Positions 46,394-55,513 of a stretch of 64,000 nucleotides of DNA are shown here, piece by piece. The position numbers and the translations under genes are program-made. Under the pieces are notes generated by a model. That model made no database searches and was not told where the DNA came from. It worked only from the letters and a program-made list of their open reading frames with translations. Numbering within the stretch: the stretch's first letter is position 1; each line of letters starts with the position of its first letter. The DNA comes from CAWINY01 sp963837635. GTDB taxonomy: Bacteria > Acidobacteriota > Terriglobia > Terriglobales > Acidobacteriaceae. The DNA lies in the NCBI GenBank assembly GCA_963837635.1, contig CAWINY010000004.1, positions 248,001 through 312,000 of the forward strand. The letters run 5' to 3'.

Positions 46394-46425
46394 GCCCCGC
46401 GTGTAACAAAGCGCGGGGCTTTTTT
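46394..46425 (+). terminator. Rho-independent terminator of groESL
   Basis: Stem GCCCCGCG / CGCGGGGC with a 10-base loop, then TTTTTT, 38 bases past the groEL stop. Confidence 0.95.
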
Positions 46426-46560
46426 ATGGTGTTTCCCAATGCCCTTGGTCTTTCCATTTGAGTCCAGCCCCCGCTTCTATCGTAGGCTGATATCACAATT
46501 CCATTTGCGCAGCCGTAAGTGCGACCCATTGTTCGCTGTGCCGTTTGCTAATCTTGGGAC

Positions 46561-47502
46561 GTGTCCCGTTCCCTGAAAGCGCACCTGCTGTTGGTCGCGA
46601 TCACCGTCCTCTGGGGAGCGACCTTCGTTCTCATCAAGGACGCGCTGGCGGACATCTCACCCCTGTTATTCAATGCCGTACGCATGTCGGTGGCAGGGTT
46701 GATGCTTGTGATGTTCTTTCATCGGCACCTATCATGCATTACCCCAGCCGCGCTGAAGGCCGGCATCCTGATCGGCGTATTTCTGTTTCTGGGATACGTA
46801 TTCCAGACTACCGGCTTACGTCTGACGACTCCGTCGAAGTCGGCTTTCATCACCGGGCTTTCGGTGGTGCTGGTTCCGGTATTCTTGTGCCTGTTCTGGC
46901 GAAAAGCAGTGAAGCGCTGGACGGTCGTGGGGGTAGGGACTGCGTTCGCGGGATTGTATCTTCTGAGCGTACCGTTGACGGTCTCCAAGGCGGTTATGTT
47001 GGCCTCGCCCGGTGACCGACTCGTACTGGCCAGCGTCAATCGAGGCGACCTGCTTACCCTGGGATGTGCGGTGGCGTTTGCCTTCCAGATCATCTTGGTC
47101 GGGCGCTCCACCGAGCGGTACCGATACCAGCAGATTGCTGCGGTGCAGATCATCACCTGCGCCCTGCTGCACTGGGCTGCCATCCCGCTGCTGGAGCATC
47201 CGTTTGTGCAATGGTCGCCAATCGTGATTTGGGCCATCCTGATCACGGCGTTCGGATGCACAGCGATCGCGTTCGCCATCCAGGCCTGGGCTCAGCAATT
47301 TACGCCGCCGACGCACACCGCACTGATCTTTTCCCTGGAACCAGTGGCGGCATGGGCGACCTCTTACCTGTTACTTGGCGAACGGCTCGGGATACGGGCT
47401 ACAATCGGTGCCGGTTTGATCCTTGCCGGCGTGCTCATCTCCGAGCTGAAGGGTGCGGCAGGGAAGAGCTCAGATGAACACATTGACGTGGTAGGTGTGT
47501 AA
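46561..47502 (+). CDS. EamA/DMT-superfamily transporter
   Basis: 313 residues with ten predicted membrane helices arranged as two EamA repeats (ITVLWGATFVLIKDALADISPLLFNAVR and DLLTLGCAVAFAFQIILVGRSTERY starts). The second repeat ends ALIFSLEPVAAWATSYLLLGERLGIRATIGAGLILAGVL, the conserved DMT pattern. Likely exports or imports a small metabolite; the substrate is unknown. It uses a GTG start at 46561. Single gene after the groESL terminator. Confidence 0.88.
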   Translation: MSRSLKAHLLLVAITVLWGATFVLIKDALADISPLLFNAVRMSVAGLMLVMFFHRHLSCITPAALKAGILIGVFLFLGYVFQTTGLRLTTPSKSAFITGLSVVLVPVFLCLFWRKAVKRWTVVGVGTAFAGLYLLSVPLTVSKAVMLASPGDRLVLASVNRGDLLTLGCAVAFAFQIILVGRSTERYRYQQIAAVQIITCALLHWAAIPLLEHPFVQWSPIVIWAILITAFGCTAIAFAIQAWAQQFTPPTHTALIFSLEPVAAWATSYLLLGERLGIRATIGAGLILAGVLISELKGAAGKSSDEHIDVVGV

Positions 47503-47852
47503 AGCATGTTTTTCCGTTCTCCTCGTTCCGCTTTCTGCTAGAAGTTGCTGAGCACCTGAAAATGGGGACGGGGGGAAAACGGCGGATGGAAAGCGTGTTT
47601 TTCGTGGGTTACGGGCCTTAGTACATTTCTGCTAACGCTTGGCAAGCGAACTGCGTCTAATGCAACTGAGGCAGGCAAATATCTGCGGGAGCAGCGGGAA
47701 AATCGCAAGTGCGACGTGCTCGCACGGAGTTCTCTAATACGCGCGTTTGGGTGTGGAACCCAGCCTCGGTATAATTCCCTGTTCTGATAAGTCCCGACCA
47801 GCGCTGGGCGCTGGGGGCCACAAACATCATGGGTTTGGAGGATAACTAAGAT
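47503..47852. other. Intergenic region upstream of htrA
   Basis: 350 bases without a gene. It holds the htrA promoter (47747-47775) and a leader with a GGAGG ribosome site. No repeat family is evident. Confidence 0.5.
47747..47775 (+). promoter_or_regulatory. Probable sigma70 promoter of htrA
   Basis: -35-like TTGGGT (47747-47752), 17-base spacer, perfect -10 TATAAT (47770-47775), about 75 bases before the ATG. Confidence 0.6.
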
Positions 47853-49457
47853 ATGAACCCGCGCGAAAGCGCTTTCTGGGCACGCCTGCGGGCGCATCGC
47901 CCGGCCTCCGTGCTGATGGTCCTGGTGACCCTGGCCTTGGGCATCCTGATCGGCACGGTTATTTCCAATGGCGTCCGAGGACAAAACAAGAACAATTCTT
48001 CGGCGGACGCTACCCCGTTAACCATTCCATCGCCGAAACAAATGTCCAACCAGTTCTCCCAGATCGCCAAGGATCTGGAGCCGGCGGTGGTCAACATCAA
48101 TACCGAATCGACTGTCAAGAATCCGCACCGGCAGCGGCAGCATGGCGGCCAGCAAGCCCCGGGGGGCGATCAGGAGAATCCCTTCCAAGACTTTTTTGAC
48201 CGCTTCTTTGGCGGCCCGCAAGGGGATCAAGGCGCGGGCCCCGGACCTCAGGGTGGCGAGGAGATGCGGGAGCGCTCCCTTGGCTCGGGGGTGATTGTTG
48301 ATCCCAAGGGCTACATCGTAACCAACCGGCACGTGGTCAATGGCGCAGACCGCATCCGGGTCAAGTTTATGGACGATCCGGAGGGCGCGCCCGGCCACGA
48401 CGCCAAGGTCATCGGCGTAGATACGGAAACGGATCTGGCGGTGATCAAGGTGGAAACCAATCGGCCGCTGACGGCGGCCAAACTGGGCAACTCGGACTCC
48501 CTCCAGGTGGGAGATTGGGTGCTGGCCATCGGCAGCCCGTTTGGCCTGCAGGAAACCGTGACCGCCGGAATTGTTTCCGCCAAGGGCCGCAACATCGTGC
48601 CGAACCGGCAATTCCAATCCTTCATTCAGACCGACGCAGCCATCAACCCCGGTAATTCCGGAGGCCCGCTGGTAGACATGAGCGGGGAAGTCATCGGAAT
48701 TAACACTGCCATTCTCACCGACACCTCCGGCTATCAAGGCGTTGGGTTCGCCATGCCTTCCACCACCGTGGCGCACGTCTATAACCAACTGATCGGGCCC
48801 GAGCACAAAGTCGTGCGTGGATCGATTGGCGTGGAGTTCAATGCCGCGCCCAACCCGGCGATTGCCCGCGTCTACGGCGTGCAGAACGGCGTGACCGTGG
48901 CCAACGTGGTGCCGGGCGGGCCCGCAGACAAGGCGGGAGTCCAGGTCGGCGACACAATCACCGCGGTGGATGGCAGGCCAGTGAAGACCGGCGACGAGTT
49001 GGTCAACGACATATCCGGGCGTAAGCCTGGTTCCGTGGCCAAATTGAACCTGGTGCGCAATGGCAAGCAGCAGACGGCGAATGTGACCATCGCAGACCGT
49101 TCCAAGCTGTTCGGGGCGCGGCTGGCCGAGGGTGAAGCTCCGGGCGAGGAAGGCGGTCAACCGACCGAAAGCAAGTTCGGCATTACCGTGCAGAACTTCT
49201 CGCCGGATATGGCCCAGCGCTTTGACGTCCCCGCGAAGGGCGTGATTGTGCAGGATGTTAAGTCGGGATCGTTTGCCGAAGATGTCGGCCTCAGCCGCGG
49301 CGACGTCATCGTTGAAATCAACAAACAACCGGTGAACAACATGGAAGACTTCAACCGGGTCCAGTCGAGTTTGAAGTCAGGCCAGGACGTGGTCTTCCTG
49401 GTGCGTCAGCGTGGACGCTACAAGGACACGCTGTTCTTCGCCGGAACCCTGCCGTAA
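47853..49457 (+). CDS. Membrane-anchored HtrA/DegQ-type serine protease
   Basis: 534 residues. An N-terminal uncleaved signal anchor (VLMVLVTLALGILIGTVISNGV) places the enzyme in the periplasm. A Gly/Gln/Pro-rich linker includes FQDFFDRFFG, similar to the DegP LA-loop. The trypsin-like triad is His160 (VTNRHVVNGA), Asp194 (TDLAVIKV) and Ser269 (NPGNSGGPL). Two PDZ domains follow (from about 315 and 430; PGGPADKAGVQVGD and KSGSFAEDVGLSRGD). It degrades or refolds misfolded envelope proteins. It lies one gene away from the groESL chaperones. Confidence 0.95.
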   Translation: MNPRESAFWARLRAHRPASVLMVLVTLALGILIGTVISNGVRGQNKNNSSADATPLTIPSPKQMSNQFSQIAKDLEPAVVNINTESTVKNPHRQRQHGGQQAPGGDQENPFQDFFDRFFGGPQGDQGAGPGPQGGEEMRERSLGSGVIVDPKGYIVTNRHVVNGADRIRVKFMDDPEGAPGHDAKVIGVDTETDLAVIKVETNRPLTAAKLGNSDSLQVGDWVLAIGSPFGLQETVTAGIVSAKGRNIVPNRQFQSFIQTDAAINPGNSGGPLVDMSGEVIGINTAILTDTSGYQGVGFAMPSTTVAHVYNQLIGPEHKVVRGSIGVEFNAAPNPAIARVYGVQNGVTVANVVPGGPADKAGVQVGDTITAVDGRPVKTGDELVNDISGRKPGSVAKLNLVRNGKQQTANVTIADRSKLFGARLAEGEAPGEEGGQPTESKFGITVQNFSPDMAQRFDVPAKGVIVQDVKSGSFAEDVGLSRGDVIVEINKQPVNNMEDFNRVQSSLKSGQDVVFLVRQRGRYKDTLFFAGTLP

Positions 49458-49495
49458 ACGTTGGGATCGAAGATCTCGGGGAGAAGAAATCGACC

Positions 49496-49523
49496 GCATC
49501 ACCTCGCGAGAGCGGGGTGATGC
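49496..49523 (+). terminator. Probable htrA terminator hairpin
   Basis: Stem GCATCACC / GGTGATGC extended by CGAC / GTCG across one mismatch, 38 bases past the htrA stop. It lacks a T-run. Confidence 0.55.
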
Positions 49524-49845
49524 AGTCGAGAAAGCAGACCACCGGACCTTGGTCCCGCAAAGGTTTGTTGTCACCGAGTCGGTTTCGTCAAGGCAGCAAG
49601 GGCAAGGGATTGCTAACCGTTGACGAAGCTCATGCTTAACCTCACACCCGTCGTTTGCTGCTCGCCTTGCTTCCGCGTGTAAGCACCTAATTAGTTCACC
49701 AGACTGTTGGAATTGTGGCGAAGTCCCCGGGGCTTTGAACCGGGAGGATCTTAGTTGTACCTATTTGTCAAGGACTTGCGCGACCCTGTGCCTTGACGAA
49801 TCGAGAATTCCCCTTTAGTTTAGATCTACCCCTAAGGAGAGAAGC

Positions 49846-49941
49846 GTGAAAGTGCTTGCTTGCTTCCGGGGGACTCGCACGGCAATTCGCGGCCACAGTT
49901 TCGGGACAGGGCGTGTACAGTGTCAGGTATCGCACCTCTGA
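49846..49941 (+). CDS. Possible 31-residue leader peptide
   Basis: GTG start at 49846 five bases after AAGGAGAG; encodes VKVLACFRGTRTAIRGHSFG and a further 11 residues, then TGA at 49939. It lies between a possible promoter and the UpxY-type gene. It could be a leader peptide or chance; codon content is not decisive. Confidence 0.25.
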   Translation: MKVLACFRGTRTAIRGHSFGTGRVQCQVSHL

Positions 49942-50052
49942 GAAAACTGTGCTGGAATGGCGTGCTCGCGACGGGGCTTAGATGGCTCATTTAGGCCGGA
50001 CCGAATCTGGAAGCTGTGGAAAACTAACTTGCCGAGTTAGATAGGCGAAGCC

Positions 50053-50616
50053 ATGCTCGAAAGTTGCAATCCTCTACGAGCCGACCATGCTATCGCGTCT
50101 TGCGAGACGATGGCTCCAGCTCCGCGGTGGTTTGCGATCAGCACGGTTCCGCGCCATGAAAAACATGTGTCCGAGATACTAGGGGAGCGGAGGATCGAGA
50201 ACTTCCTGCCACTTTACCGCGCCGTGCGCCAATGGAAGAAGCGTTGCCCGGTGGTCCTGGAATTGCCTCTGTTCCCCAGATACCTTTTTGTACGCATCGC
50301 CGCTCGTGCTCGAGGCTGCGTTTTGGGAGTGCCGGGAGTGTTGTCGATCGTAGGTCCCCGACAGGAACCCTGGCCACTCTCAGATTTTGAAGTAGACGCC
50401 ATGCGCACAGGTCTGCACCTGCGCAAGGCCGAGCCTCACCCCTATCTGGTGGTGGGTCAGCGCGCGCGGATCAAAGCGGGACCGCTGGTGGGCATGGAAG
50501 GCGTGTTGCTCCGTAAGAAGAACATCTTTCGCCTAGTGCTCACACTTGACGTGATCATGCAAAGCGTCGCGGTCGAAGTGGATGCCTGTGACGTTGAACC
50601 CCTAGCCAATCGGTAA
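50053..50616 (+). CDS. UpxY-type (NusG-like) transcription antiterminator
   Basis: 187 residues. NGN domain with RWFAISTVPRHEKHVSEILGERRIENFLPLYRAVRQWKKR and LPLFPRYLFVRI, then a KOW domain (VGQRARIKAGPLVGMEGVLLRKKN). This is the layout of the specialised NusG paralogues UpxY/LoaP/RfaH, which let RNA polymerase run through long polysaccharide operons. Being the first gene ahead of the pse-type operon strongly suggests it controls that locus. The start may be the ATG at 50053 or one at 50110. Confidence 0.88.
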   Translation: MLESCNPLRADHAIASCETMAPAPRWFAISTVPRHEKHVSEILGERRIENFLPLYRAVRQWKKRCPVVLELPLFPRYLFVRIAARARGCVLGVPGVLSIVGPRQEPWPLSDFEVDAMRTGLHLRKAEPHPYLVVGQRARIKAGPLVGMEGVLLRKKNIFRLVLTLDVIMQSVAVEVDACDVEPLANR

Positions 50617-50783
50617 CCGGGTGTTGTTGCGGAGCTGTGCGAGGGCGCTGGGCCGTCAATCACCCTGTTGGCAAGAATCGTTACCTGGGAATTCCTTCTC
50701 TCTGGCTCTGAAGGCTCGATCGCTGTAACCCTGCGTCGCGGGGGCTGGGGTCGGACCCCGCAAAAGAAGATCATCTCTAAAGC

Positions 50784-51455
50784 ATGAACCAGAACAAAAG
50801 CAGCACCGAAGAGCGCATTCTTGAGGCGGCGGTCCAGTTGTTTTCCCGTCAGGGATTCAGGCGCACCAGCACGCGCGAGTTGGCGCGGCTGGCTGACGTT
50901 AATGAAGCCTCGATTTTTCGCTATTTTCCCCACAAACAAGATCTGTTTTTTGCAGCGTTGCAATCCCGGCTGGAGCGGATCCGGCTAAGGAAGGAACTGC
51001 AACAGGGATTGTCGCAAGCGGGCAGGCCCGAACTGGTGGTGCCGCTCATCGTCGAACTGCTAGTGCACACCACGGTGTACCAATCCGAGTTGATTCGGCT
51101 TTTCCACGTCGGCCTGTTGGAACTGCATTCCGGCACCGAACGCTTGTACCGTCAACATGTTCTGCCCATCTTTGGCGCCATTAATGATTATTTGCAAACC
51201 TGCATTGCGAGTGGATCGCTGCGCGACCTGGATGCGTCGATGGTTACGGTAGCTTTCGCCGCCACGGTCCTGGGCCACCACGTGCTGTATCCGTTATTCG
51301 CTGATTCGCAGAGCCCCTACGCCAATGCCGACGAGGCGATCTCGGCCCACACCGGCTTCTGGCTGGATGCGCTGATGCCGGGAGTTGCCACAGGGGTGCG
51401 CGGTCTCCCCTCGATGCCAGGGAGCAGTTGCGTTACCAACGGCACAACAGAATAG
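50784..51455 (+). CDS. TetR-family transcriptional regulator
   Basis: 223 residues. N-terminal TetR helix-turn-helix: RILEAAVQLFSRQGFRRTSTRELARLADVNEASIFRYFPHKQDLFFAAL (residues 10-58). The C-terminal ligand domain is helical and resembles TetR_C members with a HHVLYPLFADSQ segment. The ligand is unknown. It sits between the antiterminator and the sugar genes on the same strand and may be the local regulator, or a passenger. Confidence 0.85.
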   Translation: MNQNKSSTEERILEAAVQLFSRQGFRRTSTRELARLADVNEASIFRYFPHKQDLFFAALQSRLERIRLRKELQQGLSQAGRPELVVPLIVELLVHTTVYQSELIRLFHVGLLELHSGTERLYRQHVLPIFGAINDYLQTCIASGSLRDLDASMVTVAFAATVLGHHVLYPLFADSQSPYANADEAISAHTGFWLDALMPGVATGVRGLPSMPGSSCVTNGTTE

Positions 51456-51602
51456 CCAGGAACGGATACATCTTCGATTTCGGTATTGCGGCAGGAGCGG
51501 CGCGAAACGGGTTCAAGGGTTGGATTCGATGCATCCTGGAATGATATTGCGCAAGTTCGATGTGAGTCAGGTAGAGTTCTAGCTTAGGAGAATCAGGTCG
51601 TT

Positions 51603-52655
51603 ATGGACTGGAATAACGCGGTTGTACTTGTGACTGGTGGTACTGGCAGCTTCGGCAAGAAGTTTACTGAACTTATGCTCACGAAGTATCACCCGAAGAA
51701 GCTGATTATTTTTTCGCGGGATGAACTGAAGCAGCATGAGATGCAGCAGGCGGCTTACGGAAAGCATCCGTCCCTGAGATTCTTTATCGGTGACGTACGC
51801 GACCCTGGTCGTCTGGCCCGTGCCATGCATGGTGTGAATCTCGTGGTGCATGCCGCAGCAATGAAGCAAGTGCCCGCATGTGAATACAACCCGTTTGAGG
51901 CGGTAATGACCAATGTCATGGGTGCTCGCAACGTTATCGATGCGGCAATCAACGCGGGGGTCGAGCGCGCTGTTCTGGTGAGTACGGATAAGGCAGTTAA
52001 TCCCATAAATTTGTACGGCGGAACGAAACTATGTGCCGAAAAGCTGTTTGTGAACGGCAATGCGTATTCTGGCATTGGGGGGACCAAGTTCTCGGTCGTT
52101 CGATACGGCAACGTAGTGGGCAGCAGGGGCAGTGTCTTGCCCTTGTTCTTGGAACAGCGCAGGAAGGGTGGTTTGACCATTACGGACGGCCGGATGACGC
52201 GCTTTTGGATTACTTTGGAACAAGGCGTCGAATTCGTCATTCGTTCGTTCAACGATATGAAGGGCGGCGAAATCTTTGTGCCTAAGATTCCCAGCATGAA
52301 GATCGTGGACCTTGCGCGTGCGCTGGCCGGAAACTGCGAGGTCCGCAGTATTGGAATCCGCCCCGGCGAGAAACTCCATGAGTTGCTGATCTCAGAGGAC
52401 GAATCGCGCCACACTCTGGAGTTCCGCGAGCGCTATGTCATCATCCCTGACCGCGACTGGTGGAAGTCGGACGGGTGGGATGACGGAAATCCTTTGCCGG
52501 ACGGTTTCCGTTTTCGCAGTGACGAAAACGCCGATTGGTTGTGTGTAGAGGACTTTTGCACCAAGCTGCAGCTTCCGGCTGAACTGGTTGATGGGCTCAG
52601 GGAAGCCCTTGCGGAGAATGCGCTGCTGGGTGCTTCTACAGCGGGGGAGGCCTAA
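51603..52655 (+). CDS. pseB: UDP-GlcNAc 4,6-dehydratase (inverting), PseB
   Basis: 350 residues. Extended SDR with nucleotide loop VLVTGGTGSFGKKF near residues 8-21, the inverting-dehydratase active site STDKAVNPINLYGGTKLCAEKLF (Asp/Lys pair and YxxxK), and a VRYGNVVGSRGSV substrate loop. It removes water from UDP-GlcNAc with C5 inversion, the first step to pseudaminic acid. Residues 280-320 (PDRDWWKSDGWDDG) differ a little from Campylobacter PseB. First gene of the tightly spaced operon; the stop is three bases before pseC. Confidence 0.93.
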   Translation: MDWNNAVVLVTGGTGSFGKKFTELMLTKYHPKKLIIFSRDELKQHEMQQAAYGKHPSLRFFIGDVRDPGRLARAMHGVNLVVHAAAMKQVPACEYNPFEAVMTNVMGARNVIDAAINAGVERAVLVSTDKAVNPINLYGGTKLCAEKLFVNGNAYSGIGGTKFSVVRYGNVVGSRGSVLPLFLEQRRKGGLTITDGRMTRFWITLEQGVEFVIRSFNDMKGGEIFVPKIPSMKIVDLARALAGNCEVRSIGIRPGEKLHELLISEDESRHTLEFRERYVIIPDRDWWKSDGWDDGNPLPDGFRFRSDENADWLCVEDFCTKLQLPAELVDGLREALAENALLGASTAGEA

Positions 52656-52658
52656 GAC

Positions 52659-53834
52659 ATGCTGCCCTATGGCCGGCAAACGATAACGCAGGACGACGTA
52701 GATGCCGTTATCGAGGTTCTGCGCTCCGACTGGCTGACCCAAGGTCCGGCGGTCGAAAAGTTTGAGCGGGAACTCGCAGCTGCCTGTGGCGCTCGCCACG
52801 CAGTAGCGGTAGCGAGTGGGACGGCAGCGCTCCATCTGGCCTGCTTGGCCGCCGGCTTGCGCCAGGGCGACGAGGCCCTAGTGCCCGATGTTACTTTTGT
52901 GGCGTCTGCGAACTGCGTTATGTATTGTGAGGCCCGGCCCGTGCTTCTTGATATTGACCCGGTCACGCTCACGATCGATCCGCATGCGGTCGAACGGGCT
53001 TGCCACACCCGCAAAGTGAAGGCAATTGTTCCCGTACACTTCGCCGGTCTGCCGTGTGATCTCGAGCGGATCGCAACCGCGGCACGTGCGGTTGGGGCCT
53101 TTGTCATAGAGGACGCGTGTCATGCCCTTGGTGCGCGCTGGCAGGACTCCCAGGGGACTTGGCACCGCATCGGTGATTGCTCGCACTCGGACATGGCGTG
53201 TTTCAGCTTCCACCCCGTGAAGCACATCACTACGGGAGAGGGTGGCGCAATTCTGGTCAACGATGAGTCGCTTTACGAGCGTCTGCGTCTTTTCCGCACA
53301 CATGGCATTACCAAGGATGCTGCGCGGCTCGCGCAAGACGATGGGCCTTGGTACTATGAGATGCAGGCACTGGGGTTCAACTACCGGCTCACAGATATAC
53401 AGTGCGCGCTTGGTGCGGCGCAATTGCGCAAACTGGATGGGTGGGTTCTGCGTCGCCGGCGAATTGCGGCGCATTATCGCCAGGCGTTTTCAGACGAGCC
53501 GTATGTTCGTCTGCAGTCTGAGCCTCAGGGGAGGGAGTCCAGCTATCACCTGTTCGTAATTCAGGTACCTAGGCGCGCGGAGTTCTTTCACCTGTTGCGA
53601 GAGAATGGGCTGGGCGTACAAGTCCACTATATTCCGTTGCATTTGCAGCCGTTTTACCGTGAGCGTTTCGGCTACAAGAGAGGTGATCTGCCGCGAGCTG
53701 AAGCATATTATGAAGGCGCAGTGTCGCTGCCCATGTTTCCGGCAATGACTGACGAAGACGTCGAGGACGTTATCGCAACGGTCCGGCACGTTGCACGGCA
53801 ACTTGGCCTTCAACAGGCCACGGCTAGAGTTTAG
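52659..53834 (+). CDS. pseC: UDP-4-amino-4,6-dideoxy-AltNAc transaminase, PseC
   Basis: 391 residues. DegT/DnrJ/EryC1 family aminotransferase. It begins with the MLPYGRQTITQDDVDAVIEVLRSDWLTQGP block found in PseC, and the PLP lysine lies in CFSFHPVKHITTGEGGAI. It aminates the 4-keto sugar made by PseB using glutamate. Length and motif order match the family. It ends one base before the Gfo/Idh gene start, so the genes are likely co-translated. Confidence 0.93.
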   Translation: MLPYGRQTITQDDVDAVIEVLRSDWLTQGPAVEKFERELAAACGARHAVAVASGTAALHLACLAAGLRQGDEALVPDVTFVASANCVMYCEARPVLLDIDPVTLTIDPHAVERACHTRKVKAIVPVHFAGLPCDLERIATAARAVGAFVIEDACHALGARWQDSQGTWHRIGDCSHSDMACFSFHPVKHITTGEGGAILVNDESLYERLRLFRTHGITKDAARLAQDDGPWYYEMQALGFNYRLTDIQCALGAAQLRKLDGWVLRRRRIAAHYRQAFSDEPYVRLQSEPQGRESSYHLFVIQVPRRAEFFHLLRENGLGVQVHYIPLHLQPFYRERFGYKRGDLPRAEAYYEGAVSLPMFPAMTDEDVEDVIATVRHVARQLGLQQATARV

Positions 53835-53835
53835 G

Positions 53836-54852
53836 ATGACACAAGAAGCAAGCGACACCCTTAAACTTGCCGTTGTTGGTTGCGGCTCCATTGGACAACG
53901 TCACATTCGTAACTTGCTGGCGATCGGAGCAGGTACGGTGATTGCGTGCGAACCGGTAGCAGCGAGGGCGGCGAGAATCCACAGCGAATTAGGCATCCCG
54001 GTGTTTGCCTCCTTGGAGGAAGCACTCGGTGAACATCCGCACGCTGCCTTGATCTGCACCCCCTCGGCGTTCCACTTGGCGCAAGGCTTTGCCGCACTGG
54101 ATGCAGGTTGCGACGTCTTTTTCGAAAAGCCGATAGCCCACACCCTGGAGGGAGTGGATGAGTTTTGCCGGCGGGCTGATTCCGCTGGTGCCGTGACCAT
54201 GGTAGGGTTCAATTGGAGGTTCCATCCGGACTTCCGCAAGATGAAAGACCTTCTAGAGCAGGGAGCAATTGGGAAGATCCTTGGCGCCCGCGTGAATTGT
54301 GGGCAGTACTTACCCGACTGGCACCCTTGGGAAGACTACCGCCAGATGTACAGCGCACGCCGTGCGCTCGGAGGGGGCATCCTCCTTGATTCGCACGAAC
54401 TGGATTATGTTTCATGGTTGCTCGGCAGTGTCCGCGCCGTGACCGGGGTGGCCGCAAAGCTGAGCGATCTCGAGATTGAAACCGAAGATACTGCGGATGT
54501 GATCCTGACCTTCGATAGTGGTGCTCAAGCCAGTGTCCATCTGGATTACCTGCAGCGTCCGGCACAGCGCAGTTACGAGTTCTATGGGGCCGAAGGGACA
54601 CTGCGTTGGTCACGAGACAATGGATTATCCTTGTGGCGGGCCTCGATCGCGGAGTGGGAGCAGTTCCGCTTACCGGAGAATTTTGACATCAATTCAACAT
54701 ATATAGAGGAGATGGAACAGTTCGTCGAGTGCATCAGGTCACGCAAATCAAATTCCATAGATGCCCGCCGGGGTAGGTACGTACTGGAACTGACGCTATC
54801 GGTTTCAGCTGCTCCTCACGGCCCGGCAGCGCCGACTGGGGGACTACGATGA
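53836..54852 (+). CDS. Gfo/Idh/MocA-family oxidoreductase
   Basis: 338 residues. Rossmann loop LAVVGCGSIGQRHIRNLLAIG at the N-terminus, the family motif FFEKPIAHT (EKP), and the C-terminal domain with GGGILLDSHELDYVSWLLGS, where the His of the HELDY pattern is a usual active-site residue. It should oxidise or reduce a sugar hydroxyl with NAD(P). It is not part of the textbook pseudaminic pathway. Its start lies one base past the pseC stop and its stop overlaps the next ATG (ATGA). Confidence 0.9.
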   Translation: MTQEASDTLKLAVVGCGSIGQRHIRNLLAIGAGTVIACEPVAARAARIHSELGIPVFASLEEALGEHPHAALICTPSAFHLAQGFAALDAGCDVFFEKPIAHTLEGVDEFCRRADSAGAVTMVGFNWRFHPDFRKMKDLLEQGAIGKILGARVNCGQYLPDWHPWEDYRQMYSARRALGGGILLDSHELDYVSWLLGSVRAVTGVAAKLSDLEIETEDTADVILTFDSGAQASVHLDYLQRPAQRSYEFYGAEGTLRWSRDNGLSLWRASIAEWEQFRLPENFDINSTYIEEMEQFVECIRSRKSNSIDARRGRYVLELTLSVSAAPHGPAAPTGGLR

Positions 54853-55415
54853 AACATCCTTTCTTGGTTGGCCAGCTGATCTACCTACGCGCAATTGCCG
54901 AAGATGACCTTCGGGGAAAGTATTTCGATTGGCTCAACGACTACGAGGTTACCCGTTTCACGGAGAGCGGAAGATTTCCAAACACCCCGACCGCGATGGA
55001 GAGCTATTATCGAAGCGTGATCCTGAATGCGGCGAATATTGCGCTCGCGGTGGTGGAGAAGCAGACCGATCGGCACATTGGAAATGTGAAGATCGGACCG
55101 ATTAACTGGGTCCACCGTTGCGCTGAATTCGGAATTCTGATTGGCGAGAAGGATTGCTGGGGCAAAGGCTATGGTACCGAAGCCACCTCTTTGATGTTGC
55201 GATACTCCTTTCAGCGCCTTAATTTGCACAAGATTGTTCTTGGTGTTCACAGTGGTCACATCGGGGCCATCCGTGCCTATGAGCGTGCCGGATTCCGAGT
55301 GGAAGGACAGCTCCGTGAGGCGTTGTTTCTGGACGGCAGCTACTGTGACAAAGTACTGATGGGCGTGACGGCGGAGCAGTATGCAGCACTCCGCGCTGCT
55401 GCATCCGCGCCATGA
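54849..55415 (+). CDS. GNAT N-acetyltransferase, PseH-like
   Basis: 188 residues. RimJ/RimL-type GNAT with IYLRAIAEDDLRGKYFDWLNDYEVTRFTESG at the N-terminus and the acetyl-CoA loop CWGKGYGTEATSLMLRYSF; LNLHKIVLGVHSGHIGAIRAYERAGF closes the fold. The position between pseC and pseG makes it the likely enzyme that acetylates the 4-amino group (PseH role). It could instead be a different acyltransferase. Overlaps the preceding gene by four bases. Confidence 0.8.
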   Translation: MKHPFLVGQLIYLRAIAEDDLRGKYFDWLNDYEVTRFTESGRFPNTPTAMESYYRSVILNAANIALAVVEKQTDRHIGNVKIGPINWVHRCAEFGILIGEKDCWGKGYGTEATSLMLRYSFQRLNLHKIVLGVHSGHIGAIRAYERAGFRVEGQLREALFLDGSYCDKVLMGVTAEQYAALRAAASAP

Positions 55416-55513
55416 GAGCTTTGATGGCGCCCCATTAGCGCGTGTATTTTTCTCGTGGAATTTTCGCCTAGCCAAGATTATCCACTGCGGCGATGGTTTT
55501 CCGGGAGGCTGGT

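Larger units (their letters stand above)
49458..50052. other. Long leader region ahead of the polysaccharide locus
   Basis: 595 bases without an obvious gene. A 12-base imperfect stem (GCATCACC/GGTGATGC core, 49496-49523) is a probable htrA transcript end. A possible promoter is TTGACG at 49793 with a weak -10 near 49816. A small frame (49846-49941) with a good ribosome site follows. Long untranslated leaders are typical before UpxY-type antiterminators. Confidence 0.5.

Noticed and set aside
48018..49328. 436-codon minus-strand frame antisense to htrA
   Set aside because: Shadow frame; the sense frame has the full protease triad and PDZ domains.
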